The notes beneath the pieces are model-generated. The model did not search any database and was not told the DNA's origin. It saw only the letters and a list, made by a program, of their open reading frames with translations. DNA of 64,000 bases, from the NCBI GenBank assembly GCA_003640385.1, contig RCAB01000044.1, forward strand, positions 176,845-240,844, given 5' to 3'. Position numbers and translations under genes: made by a program. Source of the stretch: Setaria digitata. Taxonomy: Eukaryota; Nematoda; Chromadorea; Rhabditida; Setariidae. Positions 48,722 to 61,540 of the stretch are shown here, in pieces; the first letter of the stretch is position 1; each line of letters begins with the position of its first letter.

Positions 48722-50053
48722 ATTCCATGAATTTTTGTTTTTCAACAAGCAACGTTAAATTCCTTAATCGAATTATTACAAATAAGCTGCTGAATAACTT
48801 CATTCCTTTTTATCGTGATGACATGGATGTTTATGAAGCATGTTGCTGAGGCAAAAGAATTAGAGTTTATAGAAATTACGTTTGGAAGTAGTGTTCTTTA
48901 TTTAAAACTTTAATAGTATTAGGCGAAGGTCCAATGGAAAAGTAGTGTTTTTTATGTGTCAGCTGCTATTTCCAACGGTAATCGCGCATTCACATACAGA
49001 TTACTCATGAGCATCAGCTCCTTTCTAAAAAAAAGGCTTAACTTTAATCCGTTGCTCACTTAATTATTGTACGATTCTATTAGTGTGAGTTAAAATATAT
49101 CTTATTATACTACGGTAACAATAATGCGCTGCTTTAAGGAGTACAATCTGTCGCCTAAAATATTTTATATTTGACTGGAAATGTTTGTTTTCACTTAAAT
49201 GAAAATAACGGTAATATCTTCCTGTCAGACTGATAAAAACTACTGCAGTACTTCATTATACTATATTATTTGTTAGTGTATATATAGTTGGAGACAAATC
49301 CACCTTATGTCCAAGCTTTGCATTTACTTCCAGGCGATGTTCAATTCTTTCCTTTCCACGTGCTCATTGATCTATGGATTTTTGTTCTGTACTACATTTT
49401 GTGCTCAATCTTTCGAATTTTTTCTTTTTAAAGGAACCTATCATTTCTGCAAATAAAATTTCTCATCTCATCTTTTTTCTTTTTTCATGCCTTTTTTGAA
49501 TCCTAAATCTGTTGCCTTTTTTGTTGTCGTCATTGTTTATCGTTTGTTGTTAATAGGCTTTAAAGTTTTTTTTTCTTCGCTTTTACTGAATTGTCTCTAG
49601 TCATCACCGTGTCTTTTCGGCATTTTTGCGACTAATCTCATTTTCCATGTAGGCATCACGCATTTATTATATATAAAGTCTAGTTTGACCACTTTTTTTT
49701 AGCGAATAAATCGTTCTTCGAGCACTTTTTGTCCTTAGTGTGCTATATTCACGTATCTTATCCATGTATCTAATAAATTGAAACACACAATATATGATTT
49801 GAAAAACAAACATGGATTCTGTTCTCAATAGTACTTCCAGATGATTTTTTTTAGTGCTTGGATCGAAAATATTTTTCATGTTTGTGAGTAAGCAGAAGTT
49901 TGCGAACAGTCTTCATCTCTTGCTGAAACAGCTGTAGGGGGAAATAACTTTCTGAACTTAAGCTAAACCAAGCAGTCAGTGTTCTGTATTTTGGATGCTT
50001 CCAGTAGGAGGAGTGTAGCGTATAATGAAGATACCTTTCCCATTTTATATGCA
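48722..50053. other. Intergenic region between TMIE and UBE3B
   Basis: About 1.3 kb of T-rich DNA, presumably TMIE 3' UTR plus the outron of the next gene. AATAAA lies near 49453. The minus-strand frames at 49667-50054 have no splice signals or resemblance. Confidence 0.45.
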
Positions 50054-50089
50054 TTTAATTGTAGGGTCAAAATGTTACTTATATAAGAA
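50054..50089 (+). promoter_or_regulatory. Trans-splice acceptor and short upstream ORF of UBE3B
   Basis: TTTAATTGTAG ends at 50064. Between it and the main start lies a five-codon upstream ORF, ATG TTA CTT ATA TAA, at 50072-50086, ending three bases before the ATG at 50090. Confidence 0.5.
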
Positions 50090-53000
50090 ATGGCAGCTGA
50101 CGAACGCGATCGTTTCATCGAATTTGCTACAAATGAACAAAAGGAACGGAAACTGTTGCAAGCTCAGACCAGAAGTGTCCTGCTGTTGCAGGCTGTGGGA
50201 AAAGGTCTGCTGGCGAGAAGGAGATTTGCTAGTTCAATAAGGTATTGTTTGGTAGTAAAATTTTAATTTGCAGTTGATAGAAAATTTCTTCATTATCTTG
50301 CTGTTTGATAATCATCGTATAAATTTACAATATCTGTGAAGTCGAGGTACGACATATTTGTAAACGTTGTTAGTACTTAGTAGGGGGATGATTTAGGGGT
50401 CTATTTACCTTTCATTCAAAAATAAGTCAAACTTAAAGCAATATACGGTGACAGTTTATTGTAAATCTTTATTGCTCGATTTTCGGACATTTGTTTTTAT
50501 ATGATAAAGTATGAATTGCGAAAATAGTAGTTTTTGGAACTGTTATATAAATTTTCTTTCCAGAGAAGATTTTGACTCTCTATTTGGCGGTTTTGTAAAT
50601 ATGGAGAAAAGAGAACTAGTTGATTGTAAGGATGTGTTGCAGTTAGGTCGACTTTTCATTCGAATTTTTGAACAATCATACGATATTCAGGCAAGCCTTT
50701 AATTTCATATTTAGTTTTGGCAAGCAAGTATAAACTTTCTACAATGAAATAATTTCATCGCTGCTTGGTTGTATTTCATCCTTCTGTTACCAATAGTTAA
50801 AGGTGCAATTTTTTTATGCTGTGGATATTGGCCTATTTGACTTTAGGCATTTATCTGTTCGTTTGGCATGGAGTTCCGTTCTTTTGTAATATTGATTGAG
50901 TCATTGACAATTTTTATTTCATCTATTTTACTGATACTTAATAAAACTTTAGTGAACTAGTTAGCTGCTAGATAAACTTTCTGTCGCAATTTAGTCCTCA
51001 ATAAGCTTTATTTTAGAGGCTGTGTCAGTTGTGTCGTTGTATGATATTAAGCATGTCATCATGTAATGTTCGTAAATCATTTGCTTCCCTTTTGCTGTCC
51101 AAAAACCATCTTCAGTCGGCGAATCGCTTCATCATCTCCATATATTCACTGATCTCTTCGATCACTGATAAACTTCAGGTGAGGTTTGGCAAATTTTTGA
51201 TCAAGATTTCTGATCTGATGTATATATTGCTGGAAGTGCAGTATCGTGAGTAATTAATCTTTTTTCATTTAGAGTTTCATTTTTATCTAAAACACTTTGT
51301 ATTTAAGAAATTTATAAGATGTTGCGGATCTTATCGAACTATTACTTCTTTGCTTTCATCTACTAAGCATGCTGTCATATCTAGCTTTTTGAACCCAGAA
51401 ATTTTTCGCTGCGAATCTGTTTTCTTCGGATCCTTTTATCCTTCGTCTACTTTTGAAAATGTTTAGATTTTAGGTTTTTTTTTTTTATTTATTAATGAAC
51501 TTATGCTTTAACTGAAGCATTTACGAACCGAGTGAGAACAAACCGATTTATATTTGATTATATATTTCAGGTTGAGAAAGTATCAGAAGGAAAAACAGTA
51601 TCGTTATTTATCCATTTTTTAATCACATTTTCAAGTGCTAATAGTTGGGCTTTTGTACGGGGCAATTCTCGAGTCTGTAGTGTCCTAAATCAACTAGGTA
51701 ATAAAGCTCTAAATGCAGCAATTGGTGAGAAGTTGCGATACATTCAATTTTCGGTTTGTTTAAATTTCTATGTTGACTATGAAAAATCAAGTTTTTGGAC
51801 ACTATAATGATTATCTTTGATTCACTGTAAAGAAATTGATACGCTAATGTTGGGTTTTTTTGACATGAAAAATCTGGGGATTTCGATTTCCAATTTCTGA
51901 TGATTGGATTTTTCACTAACAGTCAAAAATGATCGTGAGTTTTCAGCAATTGCTAAGCAAAATATCATCAAGTGGAAGAGTCGTAGTTGGTGCTAGCGCC
52001 TTTAATGGACTTTTCAATATATTATTCAGGTAATGTAGTATTCATAATCGTTTGTGTTACGTTTATGTCTATTGACAGAGACGAAATCTAATTTTACTTT
52101 TTGGAATTTCAGAGTACTAAAAAACTGTGATTTCGATTCTCATATGTTCGCTTTATTTGTGGAATATTGTCTTACTTGTCCTGCTCTACTTACTCATCTC
52201 TCTACAGCTGTGAGTTCATTTTATTACCACTTTTTTCCAAATTACTTAATACGAACTAATTTCCAAGTTTTAATTTTTTGGCTATGCTTCCTATCAAATC
52301 TTGCAGAATACTGATTTATTAGTGGACAATAAAACGTTTGAGAAAGCAATGGCTGTGTTAACGATGAGTTTGGTCTTGTCGAATAATTTAAGTGGCAATA
52401 AAAGTTTATTTTTACTTGCCAATCTTATCCATTTGAGCTATCTCGACCAACATGTTTGTTTTTCATTCATTCATTAATCAGTAAAGATATCACTATTTTA
52501 AATCCTATCAACAAATGTTGATCACAGTTGATGATTGTATTTTTTACAATGTTGAATTCTTATTTTTTATTTTAATGGAATACATTTTACTCACAATATC
52601 TATAGTGATGAATAAAGCATTTATTGAAAATTCAGTGTAAAATAAGTTTAAGAGAAGTTTAACATGACAAATTTTGTCTTTCCTTTTTTGTAATTTACTT
52701 TCATTTATTAGTTTTTAGAGTTTGATAGAGTATCTGATTGATTGGACGGATGTGATGAATAAAATGTTAAGAAGATGTGATCAATTCCTTTCAAAGAAGA
52801 AAAGTAGCCGTAGCCACTGGCATCCTGTCTTTGGATGGTATTCAGAGCCACTGGATCGCAGGTGTTTTGAGCTTGAATTTTCGATGTAGCTTACATAATT
52901 CCTATTGGTCACGTGTGATAGGAATTCGTGAGCAGTCAAAAAAAACAAATGTTTTTTTTATTTTTAAAAAAAAAAATATGAGAAATTAAATTACAGCACG

Positions 53001-56000
53001 GAAGGCTCTTTGCCGCTTGTTGTACGTCAGTTGCAGTACTTATGGTCAAAACCGATAGTAACATGTTTGTTTGGTGAAGTTTTATATTGCGATCCAGAAA
53101 AGCAGTCATCATACCGTACATCGCAAATTGGAGTTGTGCAAAATGACCTTGCAGCATCAATTCAGAGTAATTTAATGCTTTGTTGAGTCGCAAATTCGGC
53201 GTATCAGTTCAAGCATATTGGTTAAAAAAATAAGAATTTAAAAACTTAAAGGTTTCAGAGCTGTGGAAAAAACTGAACGTAATCCGTGCTGAGGCGCAAG
53301 CAAATGAGATCATTCAACAGCTGCCGGCATTATCAATGACTGCAGTCGTATGCCATCTTTATCAGAATGCTTTACTTACATTGAATTCACTTCATACCGA
53401 TATCTTGTCTGGTAATTATTTTTTGTTGAATCAGAAAAACAAAAAAGGTATCATAGATATAATTTGGCAGTTTTTACAATTAGTAAACGGTTTTTGTTAT
53501 ATCCATATTTCTAATAACGGTTAAGATGATAAAGTTTAGGTCTGTGTCGAGAGGACTTCCTCCTTCCACTATTGTGGGAACATATTGTTAGTTTGTCACC
53601 AAGTGACAATGGGTTATCTCACGTCATTGCACTGATTGCCTCGTATCCATCAAAAATTACTCATTTTGCTCCAGTTATTCTATTTGCTAACTGCGCTACT
53701 TCTGTCATTTCGTAAGTTTTTTAATTTTATTTCATTAATAATCACCGAGAAAATATTTTCTAATAATTTTGAATCTAAAGAATCCATGTTGGAGGATATT
53801 GTCAGTAGGTTTTAAGGTATTATATCAACAGTAGTAGACTAGTAATTGTTATGACGTACTTTTATTTGACAGGCATCAAAGGCAGTTACGGATCAGTTGA
53901 TTCCATTTTTCTTTAATTTTTGGAGCTCTGTGAATAGCCACCCATTTTTTTGATTTTAGTATCCTTGACGAAGAAGAAATGTATGAGAAAGGTGGCCCAT
54001 TCACTCTTAACCAGTTATGTGCTATTGCTAAATTTTGCAATTTATTTTGCTTCCGAGTCATTTGGAACTCCTATATTGGTTTGCTTTTTATTTCTCTGAT
54101 TTACACTTTCTGATAGATGCAAATTTCCTTTATGGTTTGTCTGATTGTTGGATGATTTACTGTTCGAACTTTTGAAAGTGCTTTTCAGAACTGCAGGAGA
54201 TTTCTTCCTCTCCACTGTTCACATCTATTTACCAACTTTGCATGTTGCTATACAATCGTGACTGTCGAAGAGCTTTCTCAAAAGATCACAAATTTTGGAT
54301 CGCACCGTAAGTATTTGTGATGACTACTAAAAAAGAAAAAAAAATTATGTATACTAAAAAAAAAACCCATTCTTGTTGCAAAAATTTTTTATCCCTGTCT
54401 GCTGACATTATTTTTTCAGAGATATCAAGAGTTCTGTAATAATAAATGAATTCGAAAAGAAAACTGAACGTGCTGTCTTTCTGATGTCTCACATGAGCCA
54501 TTTAGTAGCTTTGTATGACCGAATAGTTCTGTTCAGGTAGAATATATTTTTTATTTTCCGTCTATATTATTGTCGCTTTATTCGGTGGTTATGAATTTTT
54601 TTTTATCAGGAAATATATTGCATCAGAAAAAGAAAGTATGGAGGGAACTCCAAGTACAATGATAACAGTGGAAAGAAACAGACTGCTTGATGATGGCTAT
54701 CGTCAGCTATCACTACTATCACCTAATGCACTCAAAGCAACAATTCGTGTAAAGTTCATTAATCAGCAGGTTTGGAACAGTTCTTATTATAGTAATATAC
54801 TTTTTCAACCTCCAATTTTCTTGACTAATCCTTTTGAATTTCTTGATTTATATTTCATGAATTCGTGTTTTCTAGGGTTTAGATGAAGCGGGTATTGATC
54901 AGGACGGAGTATTTAAAGAGTTTCTAGAACTGACGTTGAAGCATGTTTTCAATCCGGATCTTAATCTTTTCAAGGTTACATTTTCTCACCACTACTTCCG
55001 TAGATAATTGTGAATTCTTTAAATTGAAATTTCTTACTTTTCTAGTGTTCACCAAATCGTCAGCTTTTTCCTTCACCAACATCAGATCTTCATGAAAATC
55101 ACCTAGCACTGTTCCAGTTTGTTGGTCGTATGCTAGCCAAAGCTGTGTATGAGGTAACATCTTATTCTTGTTAATGTTGTAATGTGATAAACCACTATTA
55201 CATGCAGCAAAAAAATGTATTCTAGGTAGCAGTAGCAAATTGGTTTCTATGCCCAAACCATTTTTATTGCATTCTCCCAGTTGTTGCTTGACGATTTAAA
55301 TCTTTAACAGTGATTATATTTGAGGGTATTGTTACCGAGGTACATCTCGCACCTGTACTGTTAGCGACTGTATTGGGTCGTAAATTATGTGCATTTGATG
55401 AGTTGTCGCAGCTGGACCCAGATCTTTATAAAAGTCTTACTTATGTTAAACATTATTCGGATTCCGATATTTCTGACTTATCACTAACATTCTCGATTGA
55501 TGAGGATGTATTAGGACAAGTGCAGACCATCGATCTGGTACCGGGAGGTCATGCAATGCATGTCACAAATGAGAACAAGTAGGTTACTTTCCAAGTTTCC
55601 AGTTTGTCCTCTGCTACTAGGTTTTTGCATTTAATTTTCAAATTATTAATTTTCGCTATTTTTGGTTTGTTACTTTCATGTCTTCTCCGTAATCTTGTTC
55701 CTTGATTTTCTAGGATAGCTTATGTCCATAAAATGGCACAGCATCGTGTTTTTAATCAAACAAAAGAGCAGTGTCGTGCTTTTGTATCAGGCTTTCTTTC
55801 GGTGTTAAATGGTAGTTGGCTTTCATTGTTTGCACCACATGAACTTCAGTATCTGATTTCAGGGCAGTCAACGTAAGTAATAGTTACTTGAAATTAGCAG
55901 AGAGGATGGGATCTGGTGATAACATTTTCACCTAAAAATTTTAAGTATTTTTCGTAAAACTGAATGAAGTGCATAAACTGATGTCAATTTATGATGTTTC

Positions 56001-56823
56001 TCGTATTTCTGCGATGGCTAGAAAAATTTTAATTTTAACAACCTTCTTTTTTGTTTAGTGATATCGATTTATCCGATCTCCGTAAGCATGTCCAATACTA
56101 TGGAGGCTTTCATAGTAATCATCGAGTCATCAAGTGGCTTTGGCAAATATTGGAAAATGACTTTTCTGCTGAGGAGCGTCGACTGTTTTTAAAAGTTGTT
56201 TTTAACAATTATTTATACATTACTTTGCTTAAAAATTCTGGCGAAATTTAAGAATTTTGACGAAGTTTTTAATGATATGCATCGTGGAGTGTATGCTTCC
56301 ATGAAGCGTCTTCGCTTTCGAGGTTTTTTTTGTTTAAACTGTATCATTGTGATTAGATGAAACAAAACAAATTAAGACAAAAAAAGGCGTTTCTTCATTC
56401 GTAGTTTATATATAAAACTGTTATTATAGTTTGTAACAAGCTGTTCTCGTGCGCCGCTTTTGGGATTTGCGTATCTCGAGCCTCCTTTTTCGATTCGCTG
56501 TGTTGAAGTATCTGATGACCAGGTAAATACTTTGGATACTCTGTCTAGAACTTAGATACTATTTAATAAAAATATTTCACTTTTGTCGAACTAATGTTTT
56601 TTGGTACTAAGATTTTATTTCGTTTTTTCAGGACCAGGGAGATACTTTAGCCAGTGTTGTACGTGGATTCTTGGCTATTAAGCGACGTCAGTCACCTGTG
56701 CGACTACCCACAGCCTCTACTTGTTTTAACCTTCTGAAATTGCCAAATTATAATAAAAAGTCAATCCTATTACAGAAATTAAGATATGCTGTGCACTCAG
56801 AAACTGGCTTCGAACTTAGTTAA
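50090..56823 (+). CDS. UBE3B: HECT E3 ubiquitin ligase, UBE3B type
   Basis: Transfers ubiquitin from E2 to substrates through a catalytic cysteine. Twenty-two exons: 50090-50241, 50564-50690, 51017-51178, 51571-51753, 51947-52029, 52113-52209, 52307-52453, 52719-52861, 52997-53166, 53259-53411, 53540-53711, 53960-54078, 54189-54306, 54420-54536, 54610-54769, 54876-54974, 55046-55153, 55325-55578, 55714-55872, 56059-56194, 56430-56522, 56632-56823. They close to 1047 aa (human 1068). N-terminal IQ-like helix [18 protein letters not shown]; mid-protein [17 protein letters not shown] domain from about residue 700 with [32 protein letters not shown], catalytic Cys958 in [16 protein letters not shown], and the C-terminus ETGFELS. 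Intron 2 uses a GC donor. C. elegans oxi-1 is the related worm gene. AATAAA at 57020-57025 is a likely poly(A) signal. Confidence 0.96.
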
Positions 56824-57826
56824 ATTTCCGTTTTGAAAATCTAGGTTATTCCATCTTAGCTTTCTTTGAGCAATGCTTTATTATGTAATTTTGTGGAGAT
56901 TCGCGCTTGGCAATAACTTGGATCAGTACTACATCATTCAAACATTATTTGATTTTTTTTTTTGATGAGAAGTGATGATGCAAGATAGTTATCCTCGCTT
57001 TGTTACTTTGTTCGAAGGAAATAAAGTGATTTCATTTTTGCTGGAAAACTTACCTATCCATGCTTTAAATTTAACATTACCATGCCAAGCTTCGAACTTG
57101 AAGCTGAGTCAGGAACTCTAATTTTCCTTTTTATTGCTGTATTATGATGTCTTTTTTAGGCATATCAAAGTTATCCGATCCTTCATAACTTTCGTTTACA
57201 TTCCGTCTGTTTTTTCCTTATAAGCTCAAGCACTTCTCATTATGAGTAATCATAATTGTGTTTTGTAATTGTAGGAGTATTGCTGTAGATAATTTATGTA
57301 TAAAGTAAAATTTCAAAGGATTTTGAAAGTAGTTTAGCTGTCTGAGGTAACTTGAAGTAATTTTACTAGCTATCTTTTCGATGAAATTTTGAGCTTGTGT
57401 TTGGTTTCATTCAATTCATGACCAGGATTTATTTCCTCCCTTTTACTTCGATTCCGATCTTGCTCACTCTACTTTTGGAGAAACGAGGATGACCATATCC
57501 GTGTAAAGATGCAAGGTGCCCTCGCGCGAAGGTATACAGATGATCCACGAAGCTGTTTTGCATAAATGCAATAAATTTGTATACCAAGTGTTAAATTTCT
57601 GCAATTTGTTCCTCTTTTCAAATTTCATGTTCCTTAGTTTAAAGTAAAAAAAAAAAGATGGAAGATCAAAATTGTGCAGCGGTAAAGTTTAGGTTATGTT
57701 TACTGTGATAGAATCTTAATTCTCAGGATTGTATTATTGTGTTTTGCGGTTTTCACAAAATGTCTTTGGTTTTTTAATTTTTCTTTAATAGTGTAGAGAT
57801 TATGGGAAAAGTGAATTCTAGGTTCA
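56824..57826. other. Intergenic region downstream of UBE3B
   Basis: About 1 kb: UBE3B 3' UTR with AATAAA at 57020, a second AATAAA near 57568 after a short less AT-rich patch (57480-57560), and then acceptor-like sites (CTTTAATAG at 57790, GAATTCTAG at 57820) before the next ATG. Confidence 0.45.
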
Positions 57827-58621
57827 ATGGCGTTGGAGGGACCGCTCAACGCGAGTGATGAGAAAGATGCTTCCGATGATAGTGACATGAAGGTGATCCA
57901 ACGAGTTTTGGATGAAATGATTGAAAGGTGGTAATCCATCTAATCCAGATATCTTCCAGGATTCTATATGGTCCAGTTCCATTAGTGGTGGATTAAACCA
58001 TCATTATAGTTCCTTTATGTTCCTTATATTTCTGCATTAGGCTCACTTATTTCCGCTTTCAATGAAAAATTCTAGCATCTATAAACTTCTTGTTCCCAAA
58101 CTTTCGAAATGTCAATAATTTCTTTAGCCATTTGAAAATGACCTGCCAAAATGAGCTTGTTTGCATTTCTGATTCCAAGTGTTGGAAAGAAACAGGAATA
58201 CGATTACTGAGCAATAGTACATCTCGTATTTTTGGCAGCGAAATCAATGAGTGCATAGGCAGTCCACCAAGAAAACGAAGGAAAAATGGGAAAAATGCTG
58301 TTATGAAGTTAGTGCTGTTTTGGTTTTGTTTTTAATTTAAAAATTGTGTTGAATTCCGTAAAGTCAGTTCCGACATTTAAATATCTGTTTTTCCTTTATT
58401 TTGATGCATATTTTTTTAGCGACGAAGTTGTCTTAGTAAATGATAGGAATAGTATATTCTTATAGTATATTGGTTAATTTGTGCATGAGCAACTTTTGCA
58501 CCTTTAAAAATTTTTGTCGTCATTTTATTTTATAATTATTTATAGCTCCAACTGGAATAGTGAACGTTCAAAGATACGGGCTGTTGTTGTCAATGTTGAT
58601 TTCATCCAGAAATTTAAATGA
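57827..58621 (+). CDS. Small three-exon gene, unrecognised
   Basis: Exons 57827-57927, 58128-58307 and 58546-58621 join in phase with GT-AG introns to give 118 aa. The N-terminus is acidic (MALEGPLNASDEKDASDDSD), followed by a helix VIQRVLDEMIER, a middle segment with three Cys, a basic nuclear-localisation-like cluster SPPRKRRKNGK, and a short C-terminal segment ending VDFIQKFK. Exon 2 codon use is convincing and both donor/acceptor pairs are good. It sits on the same strand about 1 kb after UBE3B. Acidic start plus basic cluster suggests a nuclear protein, but I recognise no family. Confidence 0.5.
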
Positions 58622-59136
58622 ATTATAATCGTTGTCCTGTGGTCGTTTGAGACGTTCTCAGCAATTTTGTGTCTTCCAGTTTTATCGTTTACTATTTGGC
58701 TGTTTGGTGAACAAATGCATGATATGAAATGATGCAGATTGTTACATTTGAGAACACAGCATTTTTCTGTATAACTCTCACCACACTTGAACTTCTCTCC
58801 CTACGATAATTTATTTTGCATTTATTAGATGAACCGTAAGTAAAAAGCTAATTTAGATATGGGCTCTTTATATTGTTTGCCATATTCCTATTTTCAAAAA
58901 TTTGGTACTTTACAGGTGAAGGTTTTATTCTTTTGGTAATGTAAAACAAGGTCATGTTTTAACGAACTGTTTAAAAAAAAAGCTTCAAAAGTTGACGGTT
59001 ACATTTAACTAAAGGACATTCAAAATCAAACCATATTTTGTGGTTTTTAAGTTAGTTTAGTGTACTTGTATGTTTTCTGTTATTTTTCTTCTATTCAGTG
59101 TTCACTGTTTTTTATAGAATATGTAATTAGATCTTA
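58622..59136. other. AT-rich spacer
   Basis: About 500 bases with no exon or repeat I can support beyond short A/T runs. Confidence 0.5.
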
Positions 59137-59327
59137 CGATTGGTGTCTGTCGTGATTTCATCCGCATATCTTTCTGTAGTCAAGTAATTTTCATTCCTTT
59201 TCAAAAATTCATTTCCAAAATCTCGAACATTACTGTACGAGTTTTCCGAATATTTTGACACTTGGATGAAACGTAGGAAATCCTTCAAATAAGTCTTGGA
59301 AATGAAGATTTCACAGAGAAACTGTGT
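59137..59327 (-). CDS. Exon-like fragment, unrecognised
   Basis: On the minus strand an acceptor (TCAAACACAG) is followed by an open frame FLCEIFISKTYLKDFLRF..., which runs to a consensus GTAAGA donor after TTDTN. Composition is polar and helical with natural codon use. The end of the helix (GNEFLKRNENY) resembles the end of the fragment at 59.55 kb (VNDFLERLA). Family unknown; it could be part of a decayed repeated gene. Confidence 0.3.
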
Positions 59328-59540
59328 TTGATTTGAAATCACATTTTTGTGTGTTGTTTACAAACTTTTATTTGTCAAGTAAAAATTATGCATAAAATCA
59401 GCAAGGAGTACTTCTTATTGCTAATACAGATTTGGAAAAAAATTTTCCCTTTGGAAAGTAAAATGTTTTGTGATTTTCAAGTTTTCCGGAACTCTTTTTT
59501 AGTTAAAGAAGACTTCACGTGGCAATTGAAAGTAAAAATT

Positions 59541-59755
59541 TTATGCTAATCTTTCTAAGAAATCATTCACAAGTGTTTTGCCATGATTTTCTGTTGCACT
59601 GATGAATTTAGACGTTTTTTTCAGCTGCTTATCCATTTGAAACGGAAGAGAAAAATTGTCTAAAATTAAGGGTATGGTTTCATGGTTGCTACAGATTTTC
59701 GGACTTAATATAGATTGAGAGGTTGAAATAATTTTAGGGAGCAAGACCCTACAAT
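59541..59755 (-). CDS. Exon-like fragment ending at a stop, unrecognised
   Basis: After a TAAATTGTAG acceptor the minus-strand frame reads VLLPKIISTSQSILS... for about 70 codons, then a charged helix and VNDFLERLA before TAA. I could not find an upstream exon. It may be related to the next minus-strand fragment. Confidence 0.3.
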
Positions 59756-59894
59756 TTATTTTCTTATGTAGGGAAGGAGGAAAGACCTTTTCTATGCCTA
59801 AAAACTAGATGAGAATTTTATCAAAGATGAGTCCTTCAAACATCGAAGATTGGTTGCGTTTATGATTAAAAGGACATGATTATATGAATTAATC

Positions 59895-60085
59895 TTATAA
59901 TTATCATTCTACCACCCACGCGAGCTTTTGTACGTGAAAATGAACGTGTTAATATTGGTAAGTTTTGGTCTCAAAAAAAATCGTTTAGATGCATATGCTG
60001 GGTGCGTTTATTTCTTTGATTTTTTATTAGTTTTATGTATATATTTACTAAAATTTTATTTTGTTAGGGGTCAAATTCAACAGCT
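59895..60085 (+). CDS. Possible terminal exons of an unrecognised gene
   Basis: The plus strand reads LPPTRAFVRENERVNI up to a consensus GTAAG donor at about 59960. The next acceptor (TTTTGTTAG, ending 60067) continues in phase as GVKFNS and a stop. The sequence around the donor is similar to that at 61950-61975, suggesting a duplicated segment. No upstream exon was identified. Confidence 0.25.
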
Positions 60086-61500
60086 AAACGAATGATAAGA
60101 AATGAATCAAGAATAAAGAATATTGAATTGACCTCAATTTAAGAAGAATCAGAAAGAACCGAAAAAAAATACGGCTTAATTTGAATTTTGATCTTATTGA
60201 ACTATTCTTTTCGGTGAAACCCTATTAAAATAATAGCAAGTGTCAAAATGCCCTATAGGAAAAATGAAATGAACGGAACTATCGTTGAGAAAAGTGATCA
60301 AATTACAACTGGTTTAACGAAATTATTAATTCAATTATTAGTATGTAAGTTAAATGAATTAACCAAAACTGCAAAAAGATACACGAAGATGCAAACAGCA
60401 ATGGTTATTATCACTTCCACGTCAAGTTAAATACTTTAACAGCATCGATAACGACGTATAGAACAATTTAATTATAATGAATATAACATAGTGTCCAAAA
60501 ATCATCGTCGATTTTTTAGCAAGCTTATTTTGTACACATTTAATAAATTTTAAGATTTTCACCTCACAAGTTATATCCAGTTTATAAAAGTTTAGAAGAA
60601 TTATACATGTAAAGGGATTGATTATATTGCTGAAGTGATATTATAGTTAATAGGTTTTGATCACTCAAGACAATATTGCAGAAGAGAGAAAAGAAAGGCA
60701 ATATTTCCCTCATTACCTGGAAAATTCATATCAAAATCAAAATTATCAAAATTTCATATCAAAACCTTCACGTAGTACAGTGTGGTCTAAACATACCAAC
60801 TTTCTGCTCGACCACCAATTGTTGCTTAAGAGTTCTCGACAATGATCACATTATGTAAAATCATTCGGAATTATTGGATTGATTGCTGCCCTTCATATCG
60901 AATAATTTACTATTCATCCTCACATGGACGACGATAACTTTTCGCATTTTACACATTTTCGTAAGAGACATTTTGAGACGGCAATTTTTAATGGAATGTT
61001 GATTTGAAGTATACATTCTCCTTGTCTAATTCATGATTATGTTAACTTTTGCTAATGTTAGTGTTTACGGCTGTAATGGCTGTGTATGATTGATATTTTG
61101 CAAAAATTAGGCAATTAATCGCATTGCAGATCAAGTCGAATCTTATAAGAAAACAGGAATTTGACGATGGAGCTTGCTCTCAGAAAAGTAAGTTCGAAGC
61201 TTCCGGATATATGCAATGCATTGCGATCTGTAGAGAATGTTTTGTAATGCAATGTGCATTGCTTTTTTTTTTTCGATTTTTTTAAAATAATTTTAGAGCA
61301 AATTTTTGCGCACAGAAATGTGCAACCGAAATACCTGGATAGTGCCATTGCTTCATAAACTGTTTTCATCATAATTTAACAATAATGTAATGCTAGAATT
61401 TCGTTTGTTGGTTTAAAGTGCACAAATTAAATAATACAAAATTGATAATTCTCATCATTTTCAGCGCGAAAATGCGTTACTAATCCGCTTGGAAAAGCGG
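60086..61500. other. AT-rich region without supported genes
   Basis: About 1.4 kb. Frames at 60248 (60 codons) and 60657 (62 codons) are open and not simple-sequence, but lack matching splice sites or family resemblance, so I do not call them. Confidence 0.4.
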
Positions 61501-61540
61501 AGAAGAGGTAGCAGGGATTTAATAAGCAAAATGCTCAAAA

